26,868 bases of DNA, from contig JBIICS010000026.1 in assembly GCA_044238735.1 (NCBI GenBank), positions 1 through 26,868 of the forward strand, written 5' to 3'. The notes below the pieces were generated by a model, which saw only the letters and a list, made by a program, of their open reading frames with translations, did not search any database and was not told the DNA's origin. Below are positions 17,455 through 24,793 of this stretch, piece by piece (position 1 is the first letter of the stretch; each line of letters begins with the position of its first letter). A program made the position numbers and the translations under genes. The stretch comes from JBIICS01 sp044238735 (GTDB lineage Bacteria; Bacteroidota; Bacteroidia; UBA4408).

Positions 17455-20400
17455 TTATTTATTAATAACAAATTGTTTGGCCACAAACAGACTGTTATCA
17501 GCATTGTCAGATATTTTTAGCAAGTAAGCACCATTTGCTATTTCAAAATTATTTAAGGTAACACGGTTATTGCCTGTTTCAATGTTTAGCGAATTAAAAT
17601 AAACCACTTGACCAATTGCATTGTATATCTCTAATTTAACCAATCGATTATAACTACTGCTGATTGTTGCATTTAAATTTTCTACTACCGGTACTGGAAA
17701 AACTACATTCAAATCAAGTGTATTGTTTTCGCAGTTGATAGATTTAACCTCCAATATGTTTTTAGTGCCATCTAAATCGTACTGATTTAAGCGGTAGTAT
17801 GTAGTTTCGTTTAAATTTAAATTATCTATGTATGCATAATTTATTGGGTTGTTGGAATTACCTGCTGCAGGAATATTGGCTATAACGTTAAATATATCCC
17901 CGTCTAAAGATTTTTCAATTTCAAATCTTTCTGAATTTCTTTCTGTAAGTGTTTGCCATTTTATTTCTGCTTGTGTTTTGTTAGTACAGTTTGCTTTAAA
18001 AAAAGACAATTTTACAGGAAGTGTACCGGGGGTTGTAGCAATTGCATGTTCCGAAAAGCTGGTGTACCCTAGTCTTTCGGCGTATCCGCTTGATGCAGTT
18101 CTTCCAGCACTACCTGCATTTGGAATTAACGTTGTCCCCTGAAAAGTGTCCCATTGGTTATAGTCACTTGAGCCTCCGGGTCTTTTTACCGGACAAAATT
18201 TATTATCGGGCAATCCGCTGGTATTGTACAATCTAACACCATAGCTACCTGATGTGGGTTGGGTATTAGGTACTAAACTCCAAATCGATCCTTCAATTAC
18301 ATTTGTTAATAAATCTCCCTGGCTGGCTACAATTCGGCTGTCTACATTATTGCCAGACTCGGTTAAAGCTCTAACGGAGCCATTAATAAAGGAAACACCA
18401 TTCATGTTGCTATTAATAATTTGTGCCAAATATCTGGTGCCATCCGTTGTTCTGGCAACAGGGAAGGAATAAGTACTGGTATTATTTGCAATATCTCGCT
18501 TAAAGGTTCCCACAATCTTACCTGAAAAATCGGGTAAGGATGTAGCATCTCCAGCAGAATTTTTAAGCCAAAACACTTTACTACCGGTAGTAACTGTACC
18601 AGCAAGTCCTAAAGCATTTAAAACATTAACATCACTGTTCATACTTATTGATGATCCATTATTGAAATCTACGTTGTAAAAAGTTTCACCTTCAAAAACA
18701 TTGGTAGTAATGGTTTTACCTGAACCTGTAAAAACAATTTTACCTTGGTTTTCATTATATTGACCAGTGCTGCTCCAATTTCCAGCAACAGTTAGTGTGG
18801 TAGCATTATTACTGGTTATTTGTGCTGATGAACCACTAATAGTTAAATTATTAGCTTGTGCTCCAGTTGTAGTTACTTGCGGATATCCGTTTACGCAAGT
18901 ACCTGTTTGTTTTATAAAAACATTGTCCGAAGAACTGGGAGCTGAAGGGGCTACAATAAAATTTGTACCATTAAATTCAAGCCAGTTAGATGCAGTCTCA
19001 TAAACGTTTGTACCACGAAAAACTAATCTTATAGCATCTGTATTTAAAACTTGAGATCCTGCATTTATCCTTCCATTATCTAATCTAATGTAACCATCAT
19101 TGCCTGCATTAAAATAATATGTACCAATACTAACCCAAGAGGTGTTATTTGTAGTTTGGTCAACTGAAGTAACAACAGTTCCAGAGCCATGTTTTATAGT
19201 GATTGGTGCATCCGCTCTTCTGAATGTTGATGAAGAACTAAGATGTCTTTCATAAACTTCGTAATTACCAGGTGTTATTATTTCTGGATAATAGGTAACT
19301 GTTGCGGTTGCCGCCCCCCCAGAGTATGAACTGTTTTTTGATCCCACCGCGTAAAAACCAGCATTTGCAGATGCACTCCAAGTTCCGGTAAATACGGCAG
19401 CAGTATCATCAACAATTATATTTGCAACAGCCGATGATGGAACTCCTTGCCATAGATAGTCTCCGTTACTCATAGTTGGTGAACTGGTTGCGTTGGTGTT
19501 GTCTACTGTAATTGTTTTGCATCCATTTGCCCATGTAGGACTTCCGCATCCTCCTACACTTACCAAACAGGCATAGGTGATGGATGATGAAATAGATCCC
19601 GGATCCAAACTGCTTCCAGTGGCCCCACTAATGCTTGTCCAGCCCGATGTACCTGTCCCGGTTGGGCAACTATTAATACCCGCTTTAGAATACCATTGAT
19701 AGGTAGGAGAGCCGCTAGGAAAACTGCTAAATACAATGGGTGAAGGATCGATAGATATGCAACTGGTAACATTTCCTCCATTTAGGGTTCCATAATTGGC
19801 AGAACTACCGGATATGGCACCAATAACTATGTATTGATTTCTGGGGTTAGACGAACCACCCGAGCATCCTAATGAGGATGAAATACTGGCGGCCGATTTG
19901 TATACGATAACTATTCTGTTTATGTTAGAACCGAAAGAGACTGTTACTGCCCCACCTGCTGATCCTTCAGTTCCTGTAATGGTTTTGGTTGTTGTGCCCG
20001 AAACAGTTTGATCAGCCGTAGCAGATTGAGTTATTACGGGTGAAACAGCCGTACCAGAGTTGTCTCCTGAAATATCAACAACATCCGTAAATAAATTTAT
20101 ACATCCTCCATTGTAGCTATTTCTATTTATATCAAAAATATTAAAAGAAGCGCAACTAATTGGGCTTGAAAAAGTAATGGTAGTGGTAACAGAAGAAGTT
20201 AAATTACCCCAATTAACACTTCTTGATAATCCAATTGCCCCGTAACAACTTGATGATAAATATCCTGGACTATTAACGCTGCATAAAGCCGTCCAGCCTG
20301 TTGCACCGGATGTAGTTGTTGCTACGGTCATGGTGATGCCGCTTCTTACTTCAGTGTAATTAGAGGTGCTTCCTGCGCCCGGGCTGGTATTGTAATTGGC

Positions 20401-20475
20401 AAAAGTAAATGTCTGCCCATATACTACCCATTGGCTAGCTAAAATCAAAAAACAAACAAGTAAATATTTTTTCAT
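17455..20475 (-). CDS. Secreted multidomain protein with golvesin-like domain and T9SS type A sorting domain
   Basis: This 1006-residue protein starts with a signal peptide (MKKYLLVCFLILASQWVVYG). The N-terminal module (about 22-225; FNIFDINRN at 111-119, NQYIVIGAISGSS at 213-225) is paralogous to that of the next gene. An Ig-like unit follows at about 230-325 (PTYQWYSKAG). A domain at about 353-487 resembles the C-terminal domain of golvesin and xanthan-lyase-associated proteins (IIVDDTAAVFTGTW, WVSIGTYYFNAGNDGYIRLDN, TDAIRLVF). Residues of roughly 490-800 are beta-helix-like. Residues of roughly 810-905 are an FN3-like unit common before T9SS tails (AEIKWQTLTERNSERFEIEKS). The type A sorting domain is at 925-1006 (VFPVPVVENLN, IYNAIGQVV, GAYLLKI). 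It is the first gene of the secreted-protein operon. Binding to polysaccharide is inferred from the golvesin-like domain; no catalytic site is evident. Confidence 0.86.
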   Translation of the reverse strand: MKKYLLVCFLILASQWVVYGQTFTFANYNTSPGAGSTSNYTEVRSGITMTVATTTSGATGWTALCSVNSPGYLSSSCYGAIGLSRSVNWGNLTSSVTTTITFSSPISCASFNIFDINRNSYNGGCINLFTDVVDISGDNSGTAVSPVITQSATADQTVSGTTTKTITGTEGSAGGAVTVSFGSNINRIVIVYKSAASISSSLGCSGGSSNPRNQYIVIGAISGSSANYGTLNGGNVTSCISIDPSPIVFSSFPSGSPTYQWYSKAGINSCPTGTGTSGWTSISGATGSSLDPGSISSSITYACLVSVGGCGSPTWANGCKTITVDNTNATSSPTMSNGDYLWQGVPSSAVANIIVDDTAAVFTGTWSASANAGFYAVGSKNSSYSGGAATATVTYYPEIITPGNYEVYERHLSSSSTFRRADAPITIKHGSGTVVTSVDQTTNNTSWVSIGTYYFNAGNDGYIRLDNGRINAGSQVLNTDAIRLVFRGTNVYETASNWLEFNGTNFIVAPSAPSSSDNVFIKQTGTCVNGYPQVTTTGAQANNLTISGSSAQITSNNATTLTVAGNWSSTGQYNENQGKIVFTGSGKTITTNVFEGETFYNVDFNNGSSISMNSDVNVLNALGLAGTVTTGSKVFWLKNSAGDATSLPDFSGKIVGTFKRDIANNTSTYSFPVARTTDGTRYLAQIINSNMNGVSFINGSVRALTESGNNVDSRIVASQGDLLTNVIEGSIWSLVPNTQPTSGSYGVRLYNTSGLPDNKFCPVKRPGGSSDYNQWDTFQGTTLIPNAGSAGRTASSGYAERLGYTSFSEHAIATTPGTLPVKLSFFKANCTNKTQAEIKWQTLTERNSERFEIEKSLDGDIFNVIANIPAAGNSNNPINYAYIDNLNLNETTYYRLNQYDLDGTKNILEVKSINCENNTLDLNVVFPVPVVENLNATISSSYNRLVKLEIYNAIGQVVYFNSLNIETGNNRVTLNNFEIANGAYLLKISDNADNSLFVAKQFVINK

Positions 20476-20524
20476 TATATGTAAAATTGTGTTACTAAAT
20501 TAAATTTGCTGCTTCTAAAAACAT

Positions 20525-20578
20525 GAGGGCCACCCCCCCAATTTAAAATTTCGTCATTAGAGGGCTGGTCCCTCTAAT
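20525..20578. promoter_or_regulatory. Divergent intergenic region with two mutually exclusive hairpins and a C7/G7 tract
   Basis: The region between the divergent starts at 20475 (-) and 20617 (+) contains a perfect 9-bp stem, ATTAGAGGG (20556-20564) and CCCTCTAAT (20570-20578), with a 5-base loop. An alternative stem can form between GAGGGCCA (20525-20532) and TGGTCCCTC (20566-20574) with one bulged base. The two pairings compete for 20570-20574. A run of seven C (20533-20539) followed by AATTT lies between them. The T-runs after the stem are poor, so it is not a textbook terminator. A regulatory or dispersed-repeat origin is possible. The structures are read directly from sequence; the function is unknown. 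Confidence 0.45.
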
Positions 20579-20616
20579 TTAATAAAATCTCTTTAATTTT
20601 TTTGCAAAAAAAAACC

Positions 20617-21681
20617 ATGAAACGTATTTTATTATTGGCATTACTTAAATTAATTATCCTAAAAATTTGGGCACAAACGCCTACCATGTTCAGCTTCGAT
20701 ATGCCTGTGCCGGGCGATACTATATATTATACGCAAACTCCGCTAATTAGTTTCGATGAAAATCAAACAGGAGCAAATTATATTTGGGATTTCACAGGTT
20801 TAATTCCCCAAAATCAACGATTGGATTCTTTTTTAAATATGAATAGTGTGCCTGTATTTTGCCAACTTACCTTTAACAACCCTTTCGATCCTAATCGCAG
20901 GGCTACAACAGCTCTTATTAAGGCCTCTCCTCAGTTTCCAATTCCCAATACACAAATAGCCTTCGACAATTATTACGAATTTTACAAAAAACGTACTTCC
21001 GATTTTTCAATTTTGGGTGCCGGTGCTACCGTAAGTATCAATGGTTCTGTTCCTGCCGATTTGCCCGCTCCCTATAGTGCTCCTGATGTATTATACAAAT
21101 TGCCGTTAAGTTACGGGGTTAAAGATTCCAGTAAATCGGAGTTTAGTTTCGATTTGGATACAAATGGTTTTTTTATGGAAAAACGCTTCAGAAGAAATTT
21201 AGCCGATGGCTGGGGTTTGTTGGTTACTCCTTATGATAGTTTCTATGTGGTTCGTCAGCGTTCGTATTCTGTTATTGAAGACAGTTTAGTTCTATCGGGC
21301 TTTCCAATTAAAATTAACCGTCAGGAATGGGTATATAGCTGGCTTGCTCCCGGAAAAAAAGGTCCTGTGTTTAGAGTAACGGTAAGCGATTTGGGTTTTG
21401 GGCCAAGCATTATTGCCGAATATCTCGATAAAAAACAGAATATAGTGCTTACTACCCCTCTTAAAGCGGATCTGGAAAATAAAGTTTTTCCAAGTCCATT
21501 TAGTCATTATATTGCCATTTCGGGCCTTAACCTAAACGAGCCATATTTGATATATAATCTTAATGGAAATATTGTAAAAAAGGGCTTTTACAACGGGTCC
21601 GCCATAGAGCTTAACGATTTAATAGCGGGCTCTTATGTAGTTTATACCGCCAAATTTAAAAGTGTTATAGTAAAAAAATAA
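20617..21681 (+). CDS. Secreted protein with T9SS type A-like C-terminal sorting domain, otherwise unknown
   Basis: I choose the ATG at 20617 (MKRILLLALLKLIILKIWAQ, a signal peptide) over an in-frame TTG at 20602, which would add five residues before the basic n-region. The protein has 354 residues. The mature part opens with TPTMFSFDMPVPGDTIYY and a PKD-like stretch (GANYIWDFTGL). A beta-rich region of unrecognised family follows. The last 66 residues (289-354; KVFPSPFSHYIAISGL, YNLNGNIVKKG, IAGSYVVY) have the shape of a type A sorting domain. It is divergent from the large secreted-protein operon and lies 71 bp upstream of the histidine kinase, so co-transcription with the two-component genes is possible. 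No enzyme motif is visible. Confidence 0.8.
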   Translation: MKRILLLALLKLIILKIWAQTPTMFSFDMPVPGDTIYYTQTPLISFDENQTGANYIWDFTGLIPQNQRLDSFLNMNSVPVFCQLTFNNPFDPNRRATTALIKASPQFPIPNTQIAFDNYYEFYKKRTSDFSILGAGATVSINGSVPADLPAPYSAPDVLYKLPLSYGVKDSSKSEFSFDLDTNGFFMEKRFRRNLADGWGLLVTPYDSFYVVRQRSYSVIEDSLVLSGFPIKINRQEWVYSWLAPGKKGPVFRVTVSDLGFGPSIIAEYLDKKQNIVLTTPLKADLENKVFPSPFSHYIAISGLNLNEPYLIYNLNGNIVKKGFYNGSAIELNDLIAGSYVVYTAKFKSVIVKK

Positions 21682-21736
21682 AGGGTAAATAAGCGTATTG
21701 TCTGCATTTTAATTTAAAATTATAATTAAAATTATA

Positions 21737-21769
21737 TACTTTAGAATGGTTTATGGCTATTCTAAAGTA
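21737..21769 (+). promoter_or_regulatory. Perfect 11-bp inverted repeat enclosing the kinase start codon
   Basis: The arms TACTTTAGAAT (21737-21747) and ATTCTAAAGTA (21759-21769) are exact reverse complements separated by 11 bases. That spacer, GGTTTATGGCT, contains the ATG at 21753-21755 that starts the histidine kinase gene. As RNA it would form a hairpin with the start codon in the loop. As DNA it is a dyad of the size bound by NarL/LuxR-type regulators. Either would place control exactly at the start of the two-component operon. No binding or folding data exist here, so the role is inferred. Confidence 0.5.
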
Positions 21770-23735
21770 CATCATTTTCATTTTTATATCGGGATTAATT
21801 CTGTTCCCTTACGATTCATTTGCGCAAGATGAATTAGAAGTAGAGTACAAAGAAATTCGCTCCGAAATTCAACGCTTGTCTAATTTCGATTCTATTTCTT
21901 TTTTTAAGTTAAGTTCCAGGGCCATGCGTATAGCAAAAGAACTTAATTCGGTTACCAAACAAGCGGATGTTTTACAGGTAATAGGAACCTTTTATTACTT
22001 TAAACGCGATGTAGCTAAAGCACAAAAATATTTTAAAAACGCTCAGTCGCTGGCCGAGCAAGAGAGTGACGATAAGCTTTACAACTTAATTGAAGCCAAA
22101 AAAGCATTTATGCTGATTGAACGGGCTGAGATTGATAGCGCAAAAGTGCTGTTAAAAAAGTTAGAACGCGAAAGCTATATTCTTAAAGATAGTTTAACCC
22201 TAATAATAATTTACAATGCCAAAGGGCAAATGTTTGAGCAAAAAGGAAACTATGTTGAGGCTTTAAAATCTTTTTATGCAGGAAGAAATATGGCCGAGAA
22301 AAAAGGGGATTTATTTTATGCCATCATGTTTCATAATAATATTGGCACTTTATATACCAGCATGGGAAAATATACCGAAGCGTTAAATGAATATCGAAGC
22401 GGTTTAATTTTGGCAGATAGTTTAAAGGACATGACCTTATTTGTTCAGCTAAATCATAACATTGGGGTTACCTACATCAGTCAAAAAAAATACATAGAGG
22501 CCGAAAAAGCATACCTCGAAAACATTATTAAGGTGAAAGGCCTTGGTTTTCCTCGCGAAATTGCCCTTAGTTACCTTAATTTAAGTAATATCTATTTAAA
22601 TCTTAATAAGAAAAATTTGGCAGTGGCTTATTCCGATTCTGCATTGTTTATTTGCAAAGAAAATAATTTAATTACCGAATTTATCGAGTGTTCATTTAAT
22701 AAGGCAGTAATTGCTCTCAAATCTAATAAACCGGATGATGCTTTAAAGTCAATCCATAAAATGGATTCCATGATTATTAAAAGTGGTAACGAAATATTTC
22801 TTCCCAGTTATTATCGAACACTTTCTTCTATTTACGAGCAAAAACAAGATTTTAAAAATGCTTTAGAGAGTTTTAAACAGTTTGAGTTTGTTAAAGACAG
22901 TATTTCTAACCTTACAAATCAAAAAACGTTAAGTGAACTTCAAATTAAACATGATTTAGAGAGAAAGGAAATGGCCTTAAGCAAAAGCAATGCGCGATTA
23001 ATTATTTTAGAAAAAGAAAATGATTATAAACGATTACTGGTGTTATTTCTAATTGCTTTATTTCTCTCTATCGTATTGGGTGTTATTGCGCTCTCCATTT
23101 ATTGGGTATCTTCTAATAAACGCAGATCAAAAGATAATTATACCAAATTATTGATAAATGAAATAGACGAGGAAAGAAGTCGAATAGCTAAAGATTTGCA
23201 CGATGATATTGGACAAGGTTTGTCGCTTGTTAAAACCCGTTTAACTTTATTAAATGCAGTAAAAGATAAAAATGAGGCCATAGATGTATTAAACGGGGTA
23301 ATTGAGCGTATGAGAAGTATTTCGCGTACCATTCATCCATCATCCTTAAAAATGATTGGATTAAACGCTACATTAAAACAATTAATAAATACAACTGAAA
23401 AAAATACTGGCGTTATTTGTAGCTTCGAATCCATTGAAGAGATTGAGATTTTAGATATGGAAATTAAAACTAATATCTATCGTATTTTTCAGGAATGTAT
23501 CAATAACACACTAAAACATGCTAATGCTACTGCCTTAAGGATTGATATCGTTCAGGAAGCAAATAAATTTATTTTTTCTTATCGGGATAATGGAGTGGGT
23601 ATGTCGAAATCGGATATGACGGGTATGGGACTATTAAACATGAAAGAGCGTGCTAAAATTATCAAGGGTAATTTAACCATAGAAAGTAATATTGATCAAA
23701 AGGGAACTTTGATAAAATTTGATTGTGTAATTTAA
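21753..23735 (+). CDS. TPR-containing sensor histidine kinase (HisKA_3/NarX-LytS-like)
   Basis: This 660-residue membrane sensor kinase has a signal peptide or first membrane segment (residues 4-24, ending SFAQ). A periplasmic region of tetratricopeptide repeats spans about 65-380 (for example YVEALKSFYAGRNMAEKKG, YTEALNEYRSGL, YIEAEKAYLENI). A coiled linker leads to a transmembrane helix at about 427-452. The dimerisation/phosphoacceptor helix of the HisKA_3 type is EERSRIAKDLHDDIGQGLS, with His483. The GHKL ATPase domain has an N-box (ECINNTLKHA, 581-590), a G1 box (DNGVG, 612-616) and a G2 box (GMGLLNMKERA, 624-634). The architecture is common in Bacteroidota, where the TPR part senses proteins or peptides in the periplasm. 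The gene is followed 9 bp later by its likely partner response regulator. The ligand and targets are unknown. Confidence 0.92.
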   Translation: MAILKYIIFIFISGLILFPYDSFAQDELEVEYKEIRSEIQRLSNFDSISFFKLSSRAMRIAKELNSVTKQADVLQVIGTFYYFKRDVAKAQKYFKNAQSLAEQESDDKLYNLIEAKKAFMLIERAEIDSAKVLLKKLERESYILKDSLTLIIIYNAKGQMFEQKGNYVEALKSFYAGRNMAEKKGDLFYAIMFHNNIGTLYTSMGKYTEALNEYRSGLILADSLKDMTLFVQLNHNIGVTYISQKKYIEAEKAYLENIIKVKGLGFPREIALSYLNLSNIYLNLNKKNLAVAYSDSALFICKENNLITEFIECSFNKAVIALKSNKPDDALKSIHKMDSMIIKSGNEIFLPSYYRTLSSIYEQKQDFKNALESFKQFEFVKDSISNLTNQKTLSELQIKHDLERKEMALSKSNARLIILEKENDYKRLLVLFLIALFLSIVLGVIALSIYWVSSNKRRSKDNYTKLLINEIDEERSRIAKDLHDDIGQGLSLVKTRLTLLNAVKDKNEAIDVLNGVIERMRSISRTIHPSSLKMIGLNATLKQLINTTEKNTGVICSFESIEEIEILDMEIKTNIYRIFQECINNTLKHANATALRIDIVQEANKFIFSYRDNGVGMSKSDMTGMGLLNMKERAKIIKGNLTIESNIDQKGTLIKFDCVI

Positions 23736-23744
23736 TTAATACTT

Positions 23745-24404
23745 ATGAAAATTTTAGTTGCAGATGATCATCCAATTTTTAGAAATGGGTTGAAAACATT
23801 GATTAAAGACAAGCTTCAGAAAACAGAAATCCTGGAAGCCGATCATGGACTGGAGGCGTGGGATCTGGTTCAGAAACATAATCCGGATATGGTTATTCTT
23901 GATATAGATATGCCTTATTTAAACGGAATTGAAGTATGTGCTAAAATTCATGAAGAATATCCAGCTATTGGGGTTATCATTTTAACTATGTTTAAAGAGG
24001 AAGAGATGCTCAGGAAAGCTTTTACTGAAGGTGCTTTGGGCTATGTGTTAAAAGATCATTCCATTAATGAAATTATAGAAGCAATTGAAACGGTTAAAAA
24101 ACGTAAAAAGTATATTGGTCCTTCACTTAATGAATTCATTCCGTCTCTAAATCAGGTAAACAATAAATTAAAAGAGTTCGAAGAGAAATTAGGATTGTTA
24201 ACTTCATCCGAGTTAAAAACGCTTAAGCTTGTGCGCGATAATTATTCAAGTAAACAAATTGCCGATTTGCTTTTTGTATCTCCTAAAACAGTTGAGAATT
24301 ATCGATCGCGTATTTGTAAAAAACTGGAAATAGAACCCGCGAATAATAGTCTACTAAAGTGGGTACTCGAACATCGCGATCAACTCGATAAATTTAATTT
24401 ATAA
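23745..24404 (+). CDS. NarL/FixJ-family response regulator with LuxR-type HTH
   Basis: This 219-residue protein has a receiver domain at residues 1-120 with acidic Asp7/Asp8 (VADDHP), the phosphoacceptor Asp53 (ILDIDMP), Thr81 (ILTMF) and Lys103 (VLKDH). A linker leads to a LuxR-type helix-turn-helix at about 150-210 (LTSSELKTLKLV, SKQIADLLFVSPKTVENYRSRICKKL). The recognition helix region is intact, so it should bind DNA as a phosphorylation-dependent dimer. It lies 9 bp downstream of the HisKA_3 kinase, the standard partner for this class. Its 3' end overlaps the convergent small gene by 25 bp. Target promoters are unknown; the dyad at the kinase start is a candidate for autoregulation. Confidence 0.93.
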   Translation: MKILVADDHPIFRNGLKTLIKDKLQKTEILEADHGLEAWDLVQKHNPDMVILDIDMPYLNGIEVCAKIHEEYPAIGVIILTMFKEEEMLRKAFTEGALGYVLKDHSINEIIEAIETVKKRKKYIGPSLNEFIPSLNQVNNKLKEFEEKLGLLTSSELKTLKLVRDNYSSKQIADLLFVSPKTVENYRSRICKKLEIEPANNSLLKWVLEHRDQLDKFNL

Positions 24405-24790
24405 ATAGTATAAAAATCGTTTAGATTAGAGATCATTTTTATGCTCTCTGTTAATCGCTTTTTCTTCAGTTTTAATTTATAAATTAACTTAACAAAGAAA
24501 TTCTTTGTGATAATATATTTTCTGATTTTAATGTTCGAAAGTTTAGGATCCTGTTCAATTATTTCCAGTAATTGAATGAGGTTTGTAGAACCGCTAATAT
24601 CCTCGCATATTAGAGAAAAATCTTTACCAGAGCTTAATTCGGATAAATGGTTTGCAATATTCTGAATGTCTTTGGTGTTCTTTAAATTAAAATTTTCTTT
24701 TGCTTTCAGGTGAAGTAAATTACTCGAAAGTAAAATTAGTTTATAGTGGTTACTCTCTACCCCCGGTTTATGTTTATTCGTAAATGACAT
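24380..24790 (-). CDS. Small protein of unknown function, possibly a degenerate receiver-like domain
   Basis: This 136-residue lysine-rich protein starts 4 bases after the stop of the OmpA-family gene, so it is translated from the same message. I do not recognise the family. The central part, DFSLICEDISGS (57-68), then LLEIIEQDPKLSNIKIRKYIIT (74-95), resembles the beta3-to-beta4 part of a response-regulator receiver (acidic residue after a hydrophobic strand, helix, then a strand ending in Thr). The N-terminal acidic pair and a clear C-terminal half are missing. It would not be phosphorylated in the usual way. The C-terminus is basic (KLIYKLKLKKKRLTE). Its last 25 bp lie antisense within the end of the response regulator gene. 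Confidence 0.6.
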   Translation of the reverse strand: MSFTNKHKPGVESNHYKLILLSSNLLHLKAKENFNLKNTKDIQNIANHLSELSSGKDFSLICEDISGSTNLIQLLEIIEQDPKLSNIKIRKYIITKNFFVKLIYKLKLKKKRLTESIKMISNLNDFYTIYKLNLSS

Positions 24791-24793
24791 TAA

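Noticed and set aside
20602..20616. Earlier TTG start for the secreted protein at 20617
   Set aside because: The ATG at 20617 directly begins a normal signal peptide; the TTG adds only five residues from an A-rich leader.
24409..24445. Inverted repeat ATAAAAAT/ATTTTTAT beyond the response regulator stop, as a terminator
   Set aside because: The stem is entirely A-T with a long loop, and such matches are expected by chance here.
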